Made by a program: the position numbers and the translations under genes
In this document: positions 8,465 to 16,626 of the stretch, one piece after another
Position numbering within the stretch: position 1 is the first letter of the stretch
How the letters are laid out: each line of letters starts with the position of its first letter
Assembly (NCBI GenBank): GCA_016783865.1
Contig: JADHVS010000078.1
Span: 1 to 18,606 of the forward strand
Reading direction: 5' to 3'
DNA: 18,606 nt
Source of the DNA: Bacteroidales bacterium
Lineage (GTDB): Bacteria > Bacteroidota > Bacteroidia > Bacteroidales > SM23-62
The notes under the pieces: model-generated
Database searches by the model: none
What the model saw: the letters and a program-made list of their open reading frames with translations, nothing else
What the model was told of the DNA's origin: nothing

Positions 8465-9731
8465 ATCAATATGCCAGTTGTTCGACCGGTCGGAAGATTC
8501 ACTGATCGTATTGCAGGGGAAAACTGTCATACAGACAAATAAAGCTGCCGTGAATTTACTGAATGGTATTTCTACAGTTAAGGGGAATATATTCAGCCTG
8601 GCGGGGTTCTCACCTGGAATTCAGCCGGGTGGAGAATCATCTGAGGACTACGAGCAAAGAATTTTCAGGGATGTATCACGCACAGGATACACCAGGACGG
8701 GCTGGGTATTAAAGGACAGGAATGAGGAGGAATTCTATGTTGAACTGACATTGATCTGCAATAATAACAAAGACAACCCGGTCCACTACCTCTTCCTCAG
8801 GGATGTGAATGAAGAGGTGGGAATGAGAAAGGGATTCATTTCGATCCAGAAAGATATGGACCTGAAAAGCCGGGAAATTGATCTTCAGAAAGAAGAAATA
8901 GAAACACACAGGGAGGCCATTGAAACACAGCGTGATATCGCACTGAAACAAAGGGATGAAATTACAATTCAAAAAAAAGATATCACAGACAGCATCACGT
9001 ATGCCAGCCGTATCCAATCAGCACTCCTGCCAAAGAAGGAAATTATTGACAGGATTTTTCAGGAGTACTTCATTTTGTATAAACCCAGGGATATTATCGG
9101 TGGTGATTTTTACTGGGTATCACAAAAAGGGAGCAGGGTAATTATGGCTGCTGCCGATTGTACAGGACACGGAGTACCCGGAGCCTTGATGAGTATCATG
9201 GGTATGGCATTCCTGGATGAGATAGTGAACAATCACGGGATTGTCAGGCCGGATTTAATACTGAATGATCTGCGTGAGAGGGTTATCAAAGCGCTGGGTC
9301 AGAGAGGCATATCAGGGGAAACTTCTGATGGAATGGATATTGCCTTATTATGTATTGATTATGATAAGTATACTCTTCAATTTTCCGGGGCTTTCAATCC
9401 TTTAATAATAATCAGGGATAACAATATGATTGAATTAAAGGCCGACCACATGACCCTGTCCTACCACAGGGGGAATGATCCATCGTTTATAAACCAGGAG
9501 ATAGAAATTGCAACAGGCGATTCATTATATATTTTCTCAGACGGTTATATTGATCAGTTCGGGTGGAGAGATGATAAGAAATACAAACTCAGGTGTTTCA
9601 AGGATCTTTTACTGAGTCTGCAGGATATTCCGATGGAAGGCCAGAAGGTCTTGCTCGAAAATGATCTGAATCACTGGAAAGGTGATGTGCCCCAGTTAGA
9701 CGATATACTGGTTGTAGGCATAAAAATATAG
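8451..9731 (+). CDS. PAS-coiled coil-SpoIIE/PP2C serine/threonine phosphatase
   Basis: Metal-dependent protein Ser/Thr phosphatase of the SpoIIE/RsbU class. Residues 8-128 look like a degenerate PAS domain, 130-180 form a heptad-rich coiled coil full of Glu, Gln and Lys, and 185-426 are the phosphatase. Metal-binding acidic residues are visible: D219 in IGGDFYW, D236 in ADCTGHGVPGALMS, D364 in FSDGYIDQFG, and D417-D418 in QLDDILVVGIK. This is the version typical of Bacteroidota, where many sit behind TPR or PAS inputs. The ATG lies inside the end of the preceding kinase gene (14-base overlap), chosen because the PAS-like segment would be cut by any later start. RsbU-type enzymes usually dephosphorylate a STAS anti-anti-sigma factor, but none is nearby, so the substrate is unknown. 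The coiled coil is the likely relay or dimerisation element. Confidence 0.92.
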   Translation: MKQDESICQLFDRSEDSLIVLQGKTVIQTNKAAVNLLNGISTVKGNIFSLAGFSPGIQPGGESSEDYEQRIFRDVSRTGYTRTGWVLKDRNEEEFYVELTLICNNNKDNPVHYLFLRDVNEEVGMRKGFISIQKDMDLKSREIDLQKEEIETHREAIETQRDIALKQRDEITIQKKDITDSITYASRIQSALLPKKEIIDRIFQEYFILYKPRDIIGGDFYWVSQKGSRVIMAAADCTGHGVPGALMSIMGMAFLDEIVNNHGIVRPDLILNDLRERVIKALGQRGISGETSDGMDIALLCIDYDKYTLQFSGAFNPLIIIRDNNMIELKADHMTLSYHRGNDPSFINQEIEIATGDSLYIFSDGYIDQFGWRDDKKYKLRCFKDLLLSLQDIPMEGQKVLLENDLNHWKGDVPQLDDILVVGIKI

Positions 9732-9754
9732 TATTAAAGCATAAAGAAATCAGG

Positions 9755-11965
9755 ATGATGATTAAGGAAACAGTAAGCAAAAAGCTGGTCGTCATAGCAG
9801 AAGACAGCCTCACCCAGGCCGAGAACTTAAGGCACATGCTGGAGGGTTTTGGTTACTCAGTGATACACACCACAGATGGTAAGGGTGCATTGGAAGCTAT
9901 CAGGAAACACAGGCCGGCTTTTGTAATTTCTGATATCATCATGCCGGTAATGGACGGATTTACTCTCTGCAGGACAGTCAAGGAAGATAAACTGATAAGG
10001 GACATACCCTTTATTTTACTCACCTCACTGTCAGACCCCAACGATGTGATAAGGGGCCTGGAATGCGGGGCTGACAGCTATATGATGAAAACTTTCAGTG
10101 AAAGCTATCTTTTATCCAGGATCAACCAGGTACTTGAGAACAGGCATTTACTGGCCGGAAATAAAGATGATCGGAAACTGGAGGTCAGTTTTGCAGGTAA
10201 ACAGTACCAGATCAGTTCCAATCCCCTTCAGATAATGAATCTGCTACTGTCCACCTATGATTCCGTTGTCCAGAAAAATATTGAACTGGCTGATCAGGAA
10301 TCTGAACTGATCAATCTGAACAGGAACCTTCAAAAGCAGGTTGAGGAAAGGAAAAAAGAACTTACCGCTCAGCTGGAACAAAAAATAGCTGCAGAAAAAA
10401 TACTCGAATTATCAGAAGAAAAATACAGGGAACTGGTTGATAATGCCCTGACAGGGATCTTCATAAGTAACATGAAGGGAGAAATATTGTTCGCAAACGA
10501 AGCTCTCAGGGAAATGCTCGAATATGATTCAGTGGAGGAGTTATTAGATACTAATATACATATCTATTACAAGAATTCCGGTGACTCGGACAGGTTGTTG
10601 GGACTATTGCAGGAATTTGGGGTAGTACCGGAATTTGAAGTTGAATATCTTACTAAAAACGGGAATACAAAACATGTGATATTAAGCGCAAACCTGGATA
10701 ATGATACCATTTCGGGAATGATCATGGATATGACCGACAGGAAAAATGCTGAGCTGAGGGTCAAAAAATTCCAGGATGAACTGATACAGGCTAGGGAAAA
10801 GGCAGAACAATCCGAAAAATTGAAAACCGCCTTCCTGGCCAATATGTCCAACGAGATCCTGACACCCATGAATTCATTGATCGGATTCTCAGAACTTCTT
10901 GCCGAACACGGTCCTGCATCTGAAAAACTGGAGGAATATACCGGCCACATCAACGATAGTGGAAATTATCTGATAAACCTGATCGACAATATAATTGACG
11001 TAGCTAAAATTGAATCGGGAGAAGTGACGATCAAAAAATCGGAATGTAACATCAATCATCTGCTCATTGACCTGTATACATATTACGAGGAGGAGCTGAG
11101 GGTAAAAAATAAATCAGAGGTGAAATTGTTTTTAAAGAGAGGCAGGAAGGAACAGGATTTCGCTATTATTACCGAATCATACAGATTGAAACAGGTTCTG
11201 TCCAACCTGATCGGGAATGCCATCAAATACACTGATTCCGGAAGCGTTGTTTTCGGTTATACCATGCAGGATGGAGACACTAAAACAGGTGAGGCCTGCC
11301 TGCAGTTCTTTGTTAAAGACACGGGCAGGGGAATTTCCGTAGACCGGCTGGACAGAATTTTTGACAGGTTCGAACATTCGGGGGATTCATTTCTGAAGCA
11401 GACTGACGGTGCAGGCATGGGACTGCCCATCTCCAGATCCTACGTTCAGTTACTTGGCGGCCGTATGTGGTGCCAGTCTGAGCCGGGTAAGGGAACGGAA
11501 TTTTATTTTACACACCCGTTTCGGGCACTGATTGGCGGGAGTACTGAAGATGAAATTAGTAAACCACCCGAAGTCTCAGTAAAATTAGATGAATTCACCA
11601 TACTTCTGGCAGAGGATGTTGAGAGCAACTTCATTTACCTGGAAGCCCTCCTGCAGGATACAAATTGCAATCTGATCTGGGCAAAAAATGGGAAGGAGGC
11701 CATTGATAAATTTAAGGATCATCAGGATATTTCATTGATACTGATGGATATAAGGATGCCTGGCATGTCAGGATATGAAGCCATCGACGAGATCCGTAAA
11801 TTAAATCAGGACATCCCGATCATTATCCAGACGGCTTTTGCCAGGGAAGATGACAGGCAGAAAATCGAGTCATCAGGATGTAATGATTTTATTACCAAGC
11901 CTATAAGTAAGGAGGTTCTGATGCAAACCATCTCAAAATACCTGGTAACCGTACAGAAGACATAA
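9755..11965 (+). CDS. Hybrid kinase-like protein lacking the phosphoacceptor His, REC-PAS-DHp-HATPase-REC
   Basis: Soluble 736-residue protein with the same layout as the 6290 kinase: REC1 (10-130; E16-D17, D60, T90, K112 followed by Thr instead of Pro), post-REC segment with LLSTYD (143-175), coiled coil, PAS (218-332), dimerisation/H-box helix, ATPase domain and REC2 (613-730; D621, D665, T693, K715). The H-box reads NMSNEILTP: N366 stands where His is phosphorylated in canonical kinases, and the following Arg is Leu. The ATP-binding boxes look intact (N488, DTGRGI 522-527, GAGMGL 552-557). It therefore should bind ATP but cannot autophosphorylate at the usual site. Both receivers keep their Asp. 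It may act as a scaffold, allosteric partner in heterodimers, or phosphate sink. Start is ATG 9755 or 9758, after a 23-base gap from the phosphatase. The frame is open and the rest well conserved, so it is not an obvious pseudogene. Confidence 0.9.
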   Translation: MMIKETVSKKLVVIAEDSLTQAENLRHMLEGFGYSVIHTTDGKGALEAIRKHRPAFVISDIIMPVMDGFTLCRTVKEDKLIRDIPFILLTSLSDPNDVIRGLECGADSYMMKTFSESYLLSRINQVLENRHLLAGNKDDRKLEVSFAGKQYQISSNPLQIMNLLLSTYDSVVQKNIELADQESELINLNRNLQKQVEERKKELTAQLEQKIAAEKILELSEEKYRELVDNALTGIFISNMKGEILFANEALREMLEYDSVEELLDTNIHIYYKNSGDSDRLLGLLQEFGVVPEFEVEYLTKNGNTKHVILSANLDNDTISGMIMDMTDRKNAELRVKKFQDELIQAREKAEQSEKLKTAFLANMSNEILTPMNSLIGFSELLAEHGPASEKLEEYTGHINDSGNYLINLIDNIIDVAKIESGEVTIKKSECNINHLLIDLYTYYEEELRVKNKSEVKLFLKRGRKEQDFAIITESYRLKQVLSNLIGNAIKYTDSGSVVFGYTMQDGDTKTGEACLQFFVKDTGRGISVDRLDRIFDRFEHSGDSFLKQTDGAGMGLPISRSYVQLLGGRMWCQSEPGKGTEFYFTHPFRALIGGSTEDEISKPPEVSVKLDEFTILLAEDVESNFIYLEALLQDTNCNLIWAKNGKEAIDKFKDHQDISLILMDIRMPGMSGYEAIDEIRKLNQDIPIIIQTAFAREDDRQKIESSGCNDFITKPISKEVLMQTISKYLVTVQKT

Positions 11966-12051
11966 ACATGTCAATTGGATGAATTAATTAAGTGATAATA
12001 TGGCAATAAGCAAAAGCAATAAAATGGCTCAGACAGCATGATTGATCAATA

Positions 12052-15000
12052 ATGGGTAGACCAATGAAGAATCAAAAAACAGATACTCAAACACTTGAAA
12101 TGCTTGATGTTATTAAGCGCTACGCTGCTGAAGATTATTCAGTAACTGCGAAAATGTACGGCAAAAATGATCTTTTTGATGCATTGGCAACGGGTATAAA
12201 TATGATGGGAGAAGAACTTGAAGCAAGCAAGAGGGAAAGAGAGGATAAAACACGCAAGCTGATTGAGACCCACAAAGCACTTGAACAGGAAAACTACCTA
12301 GTGAATACACTTTTGAAAAATATTCCTGATCATATATACTTTAAGGACCTTGAGAGTAAATTTCTGAGAGTCAGCAAATCATTTGCATCCAGAGAGGGAT
12401 TCGAAGATCCGGATGAATTAATTGGGAAATCGGATCATGACTTATTTTCAGGGGAACATGCAGATAAGGCACTCCTGGATGAAAAAAAAATCATAAAGAC
12501 AGGAAAAACTTTACTGGATATTGAAGAGAAAGAAACATGGGAAGATGGTAGGGAGACCTGGGTCCTAACATCAAAAATGCCATTTTTTGATAATACTGGT
12601 AAAATCATTGGAACATTTGGTATTTCCCATGATATCACCAGTAGGAAACTCAGAGAAAAGGATGTTAATGAGCGTATGAAAGAACTGAAATGCCTTCATG
12701 GAATTTCTGAAATTATTGAAACCAGAAGAGTAAATCCGGATGAAGTATATCAGGCTATTGTGAATATACTCCCATCCGGCTCGCAATATCCTGAAATTAT
12801 TTGCAGCCGCATTATTCTTGAAAAAAAGAGTTATAAAACAGATAATTTCAGAAAGACCAAATGGATGCTGCAGGCAGATATAATGGTCAATTCGCAGACC
12901 ACCGGTTCGGTTGAAATATATTACCTTGAGGAAATACCAGGTTTGTTTGAAGGGCCTTTCCTGGAAGAAGAACGGGATCTGATAAACACAGTTGCCAGGC
13001 AAATAGGTGAATACACCGAACGCAAACAGGTGGAAGCTGTACTGAAACAATCAGAAGAGAGATTTAGAATAGTATTCGACTTTGCCCCAGATGCCATCTA
13101 TACTAATGACATGAAAGGAACCTTTACTGATGGTAATAAAGCTGCAGAGAATATGCTCGGTTATAGCAGAGAAGAACTAATAGGCAAGAGCTTCATAAAA
13201 TTAAATATCCTGAGCAAAACCCAGATTCTTCGAGCGTTAAAACTCTTAGCAAAGAATACCCTGGGAAAACCAACCGGACCGGATGAATTTATTTTAAAGA
13301 GAAAGGATGGTCGAAAAGTTATAGCTGAAATACTTACATATCCTGTGAAGATGGGAGGTAAAATCCAAGTGCTTGGAATTGCAAGGGACATTACAAAACG
13401 CAAACAGGCAGATGAGGCACTTAAAGAAAGAGAAGAATTATTGGATAATATAACAAGCTCTGCACAGGACGGGATCATTATGACCGACAATGGGGGCAAG
13501 ATTGTTTTCTGGAACAGGTCAGCCGAAAAAATATTTGGATATAATGCGGAAGAAATTACCGGTAGAAATTATTATGATATTTTGGTGCCAGCTGAATTTT
13601 ATAAAGCCCACAAGCAAGGGGTCATTAAATTTATAAAGAAGGGTATGGAGAATGCCATTGGAAAGACTGTGGAATTCTCAGCATTCAATAAAAATGGTGA
13701 CAGATTCCCGGTTGAACTTTCGATGTCGGCAACCAGGATGAAAGGGCAATGGCACGCTATAGGTATTATTCGGGATATTACGGACAGGAAGGAAATAGAA
13801 GAAAAACTTAAGATAGCAAAGCTCACTGCTGAACTGGCCAACCAAGCAAAAAGTGAATTCCTGGCTAACATAAGCCATGAAATCAGAACCCCTATGAATA
13901 CCATCCTGGGATTCTCTGAAATACTTGATGAGCAGCTTAAGGGAGATCCACGGTATCATGATTATGTAACGGGAATAAGGAACAGCGGCAAAGGATTGCT
14001 GGGGTTGATAAATGATATCCTGGATCTGTCCAAAATTGAAGCGGGGAAGCTTGAAATTAATTACGAGCCGATTAATCCCTACAGCATTATCGAGGAAATC
14101 AGGCAGATTTTCTCAATCATGACCCTGGAGAAAAAACTTGAATTCAATATAAATGTAGATCCAAAGCTCCCTAAAAGCCTGCTTTTTGATGAAACCAGGT
14201 TACGGCAGGTATTGTTCAATCTTATCGGGAATGCCATCAAATTTACCAGCAAGGGCGGCATCACGGTCAATATCAAAAGTGAGGATACCAATAAAGAGCA
14301 GAGCCATGTCAATCTCGAAATTGAAGTGATTGACACCGGGATAGGTATACCGGAAAAGGAACAAAAGATAATTTTCGAACCATTTCGTCAAAAAGAGGGT
14401 CAGAGTACTCGCAGATACGGGGGAACTGGTCTGGGACTGACAATCACCCAGCGGCTGGTAAATATCATGGGAGGAACGATAGGGGTCATGAGCGAACCGG
14501 GGAAGGGATCAACATTCACAGTACACCTGACTAATATCCAGGTTTCTGCAATTAGTGACCTGAACCAGAAGGATGAAGGGGGGCACATGTCTGTCCTATT
14601 CAATGATCCCCTGATCCTGCTTGTTGAAGACATAGAGTCCAACCGTAGGGTAGTCAGTGGATACCTGGACAGCTATAATATAAGGATCATCGAAGCAGTA
14701 AATGGGTCCGCAGGAGTTGAAAAGGCTGAAAAACATAAACCTGATCTGATTCTTATGGACATTCAAATGCCTGGCATGGATGGGTTTGAAGCCACAAAGA
14801 TAATCAAGTCAGATAAAAATCTCCGGGACATACCTGTCATAGCCTTAACCGCCACAACCATGAAAAGTGATGCTGAGGAGATAGCAAAGATTTGTGACGG
14901 TTATCTCAGGAAACCAGTAACGAAATCAGAGCTGGTATCAGAACTGAGCAAGTACCTGCCACATTCTGAATTTAAAGCGGACAGAACAGAATCAACGTCG

Positions 15001-15312
15001 CTCCGGACAAGTTTTCTGTCTGAAATCGAAAAGACGGTCTCCCAGGGGAATGGACTGCCGGCAGCATTCTGTGAGTACTTTACACTGGAGATTGTCCCCC
15101 AGTACCAGTCCCTGTTGAAAAACAGGTCAAACAAGGGAATGAAAATATTTGCGGATATGGTGTCTGAAGCAGGGGATCAATACAACCTCGATTTTATGGA
15201 GGCTTTTGGAAGTGATTTACGTAAGCAGCTTATTTCATTTAATATACAGAAGATTAATTCCAAGCTGTCAGATTTTCAGGAGATGACTGATTTGATAAGT
15301 AAGTATATATAG
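12052..15312 (+). CDS. Hybrid histidine kinase, HAMP-like/PAS/GAF-like/PAS/PAS-HisKA-HATPase-REC with C-terminal extension
   Basis: Soluble sensor kinase of 1086 residues. Residues 14-60 resemble a HAMP module ([14 protein letters not shown]) although no transmembrane helix precedes it and an in-frame stop lies 9 bases upstream of the ATG. PAS domains are at about 82-198, 330-450 and 460-580; 205-325 is a GAF-like module shared with the 2756 kinase. The kinase core is complete: H609 in [10 protein letters not shown]727 in [10 protein letters not shown]1 DTGIGI (761-766), G2 GGTGLGL (790-796). The single receiver (853-970) has E859-D860, D903, T933 and K954. Residues 975-1086 form a helical extension seen behind receivers in other hybrid kinases; it contains no candidate HPt histidine. 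An alternative start is ATG 12064. The gap from the preceding gene is 86 bases with no clear promoter. By eye the PAS-rich half is more AT-rich than neighbouring genes. Confidence 0.92.
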   Translation: MGRPMKNQKTDTQTLEMLDVIKRYAAEDYSVTAKMYGKNDLFDALATGINMMGEELEASKREREDKTRKLIETHKALEQENYLVNTLLKNIPDHIYFKDLESKFLRVSKSFASREGFEDPDELIGKSDHDLFSGEHADKALLDEKKIIKTGKTLLDIEEKETWEDGRETWVLTSKMPFFDNTGKIIGTFGISHDITSRKLREKDVNERMKELKCLHGISEIIETRRVNPDEVYQAIVNILPSGSQYPEIICSRIILEKKSYKTDNFRKTKWMLQADIMVNSQTTGSVEIYYLEEIPGLFEGPFLEEERDLINTVARQIGEYTERKQVEAVLKQSEERFRIVFDFAPDAIYTNDMKGTFTDGNKAAENMLGYSREELIGKSFIKLNILSKTQILRALKLLAKNTLGKPTGPDEFILKRKDGRKVIAEILTYPVKMGGKIQVLGIARDITKRKQADEALKEREELLDNITSSAQDGIIMTDNGGKIVFWNRSAEKIFGYNAEEITGRNYYDILVPAEFYKAHKQGVIKFIKKGMENAIGKTVEFSAFNKNGDRFPVELSMSATRMKGQWHAIGIIRDITDRKEIEEKLKIAKLTAELANQAKSEFLANISHEIRTPMNTILGFSEILDEQLKGDPRYHDYVTGIRNSGKGLLGLINDILDLSKIEAGKLEINYEPINPYSIIEEIRQIFSIMTLEKKLEFNINVDPKLPKSLLFDETRLRQVLFNLIGNAIKFTSKGGITVNIKSEDTNKEQSHVNLEIEVIDTGIGIPEKEQKIIFEPFRQKEGQSTRRYGGTGLGLTITQRLVNIMGGTIGVMSEPGKGSTFTVHLTNIQVSAISDLNQKDEGGHMSVLFNDPLILLVEDIESNRRVVSGYLDSYNIRIIEAVNGSAGVEKAEKHKPDLILMDIQMPGMDGFEATKIIKSDKNLRDIPVIALTATTMKSDAEEIAKICDGYLRKPVTKSELVSELSKYLPHSEFKADRTESTSLRTSFLSEIEKTVSQGNGLPAAFCEYFTLEIVPQYQSLLKNRSNKGMKIFADMVSEAGDQYNLDFMEAFGSDLRKQLISFNIQKINSKLSDFQEMTDLISKYI

Positions 15313-15363
15313 AGTAATTTTACTGGTAATACCGGGATACGCCCAAAAATAAGTATATAAAAG

Positions 15364-16530
15364 ATGGTTCAGGAAAACGATAAGCAACCCAGGGTCCTCA
15401 TAGTCGATGATATCGCTGAGAACATACAGGTCCTTGGAAATATACTTGATGAAAAGGATATCGAATTCAGCTATGCCACCGATGGCAGAGAGGCCCTGGA
15501 AGCCGTGTCTTACTCCAAACCTGATCTCATTCTGCTTGATGTAAATATGCCCGGAATGTCGGGATTTGAAGTTTGTAAAAAACTTAAGGAGGGTGCTGAA
15601 ACAAAGGAAATTCCTGTCATATTCCTGACGGCCAAAACCGAACCCGAAGATATCATAGAGGGATTTACCATAGGCGGAGTAGATTACATAACCAAACCGT
15701 TCAACTCCAAAGAAATGATTTCGAGGGTGGAAACTCACCTCGAGCTAAGCATGTCAAGACAAATGATAGCAAGCCGGAACCATGAGTTAGACAAATTGAA
15801 TGCAGAACTAAAGGAGATTGTGGCCTCAAAGGACAAATTCTTTTCCATCATCGCACATGATCTGAAGGAACCATTTAATACCATGATAGGATTCTCGGAT
15901 TTACTTCTGAAGACGATTGACCAGAAGAAACCCGCGCAGATAAAGGAAATGGTAAGACATATTTTCAACTCATCGATGCACGGTTTCGAACTACTCAACA
16001 ACCTTCTTGAATGGTCCAGGTCACAAACCGGAAGGATTGAGTTCAAGCCTGATTGCCTGAGGATCAAGGAGGTTATCTCAAGTGTGACCGGATTATTACA
16101 GGATACTGCAGATAAAAAGAAAATTGAATTATCCATTATCGATGAAAACGATCTTACCGTATGGGCAGACAGTAAAATGGTTGGAACAGTAATAAGGAAC
16201 CTTGTAACCAACGCTTTAAAATTTACCCGGCCCGGAGGACGGATCATTATTAGCTGCATGGATAATCAGGATTATGCCAGGTTATCGGTGGAGGATAACG
16301 GAATAGGCATAGATAAGGCAAAGCTGGAGCATTTTTTCAGGATAGATACCCACTTCAGTACACCCGGGACTGAAAATGAACGTGGTACAGGCCTGGGTCT
16401 CCTGCTCTGCAGGGAATTTATAGAGAGGCATGGCGGTGAGATCCGGGTTGAAAGTGAACCGGGTAAAGGAAGTAAGTTCAGCTTTTCCCTGCCAAAGCAT
16501 AAAATTCAGACAGTGGATATTCAAAAGTGA
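15364..16530 (+). CDS. Response regulator-histidine kinase, REC-HisKA-HATPase
   Basis: A 388-residue cytoplasmic protein in which a receiver controls a kinase. REC (9-128) has D15-D16, D59 in LLDVNMPGMSG, T89 and K111. A short coiled coil (130-158) joins it to the DHp helix with H165 in IIAHDLKEPFN, a different H-box flavour from the NMSHEIRTP of the larger hybrids. ATPase boxes: N283 in LVTNALKFT, D311 in DNGIGI, G2 GTGLGL (341-346). It lacks PAS/GAF sensors and a C-terminal receiver, so its input is probably phosphorylation of its own REC by another kinase in the cluster, and its output is phosphotransfer to a separate receiver. It is the least related to its neighbours of all kinases here. 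The 51-base gap before it shows no clear promoter or ribosome binding site. Confidence 0.92.
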   Translation: MVQENDKQPRVLIVDDIAENIQVLGNILDEKDIEFSYATDGREALEAVSYSKPDLILLDVNMPGMSGFEVCKKLKEGAETKEIPVIFLTAKTEPEDIIEGFTIGGVDYITKPFNSKEMISRVETHLELSMSRQMIASRNHELDKLNAELKEIVASKDKFFSIIAHDLKEPFNTMIGFSDLLLKTIDQKKPAQIKEMVRHIFNSSMHGFELLNNLLEWSRSQTGRIEFKPDCLRIKEVISSVTGLLQDTADKKKIELSIIDENDLTVWADSKMVGTVIRNLVTNALKFTRPGGRIIISCMDNQDYARLSVEDNGIGIDKAKLEHFFRIDTHFSTPGTENERGTGLGLLLCREFIERHGGEIRVESEPGKGSKFSFSLPKHKIQTVDIQK

Positions 16531-16554
16531 AAGAGCATGATAAAAAAAACATGT

Positions 16555-16594
16555 GAGGGCGAAGCGCCTGCCTGCCTGTCTCCGTCTGGCAGCC
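16555..16594. repeat. GC-rich hairpin-forming element between two kinase genes
   Basis: Inside an otherwise A-rich 96-base gap lies a GC-rich patch. GGCG AAG CGCC (16558-16568) can form a 4-bp stem with a 3-base loop, and CTGCC (16572-16576) pairs with GGCAG (16588-16592). The sequence also contains back-to-back CTGC units. It does not continue either coding frame and resembles short dispersed intergenic repeats of Bacteroidota genomes, though this cannot be confirmed with one copy. It could also attenuate transcription within the operon; no T-tract follows. Confidence 0.35.
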
Positions 16595-16626
16595 AAATAA
16601 ATAATAATCAGTAAAACATCAAATAC

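Noticed and set aside
8451..9731. RsbU-type general stress partner-switching locus
   Set aside because: The phosphatase fits, but no STAS anti-anti-sigma, anti-sigma kinase or sigma factor is in the window.
9755..11965. Sequencing error as the cause of the missing His
   Set aside because: The neighbouring conserved Arg is also changed and the second His-less protein shows the same Ser-Asn, so a single miscall is an unlikely explanation.
12000..12041. 13-codon reading frame before the 12052 gene
   Set aside because: It has no ribosome binding site, no recognisable product and is within chance expectation.
14974..15312. HPt domain at the end of the 12052 kinase
   Set aside because: Position fits, but no histidine exists in the part after residue 975.
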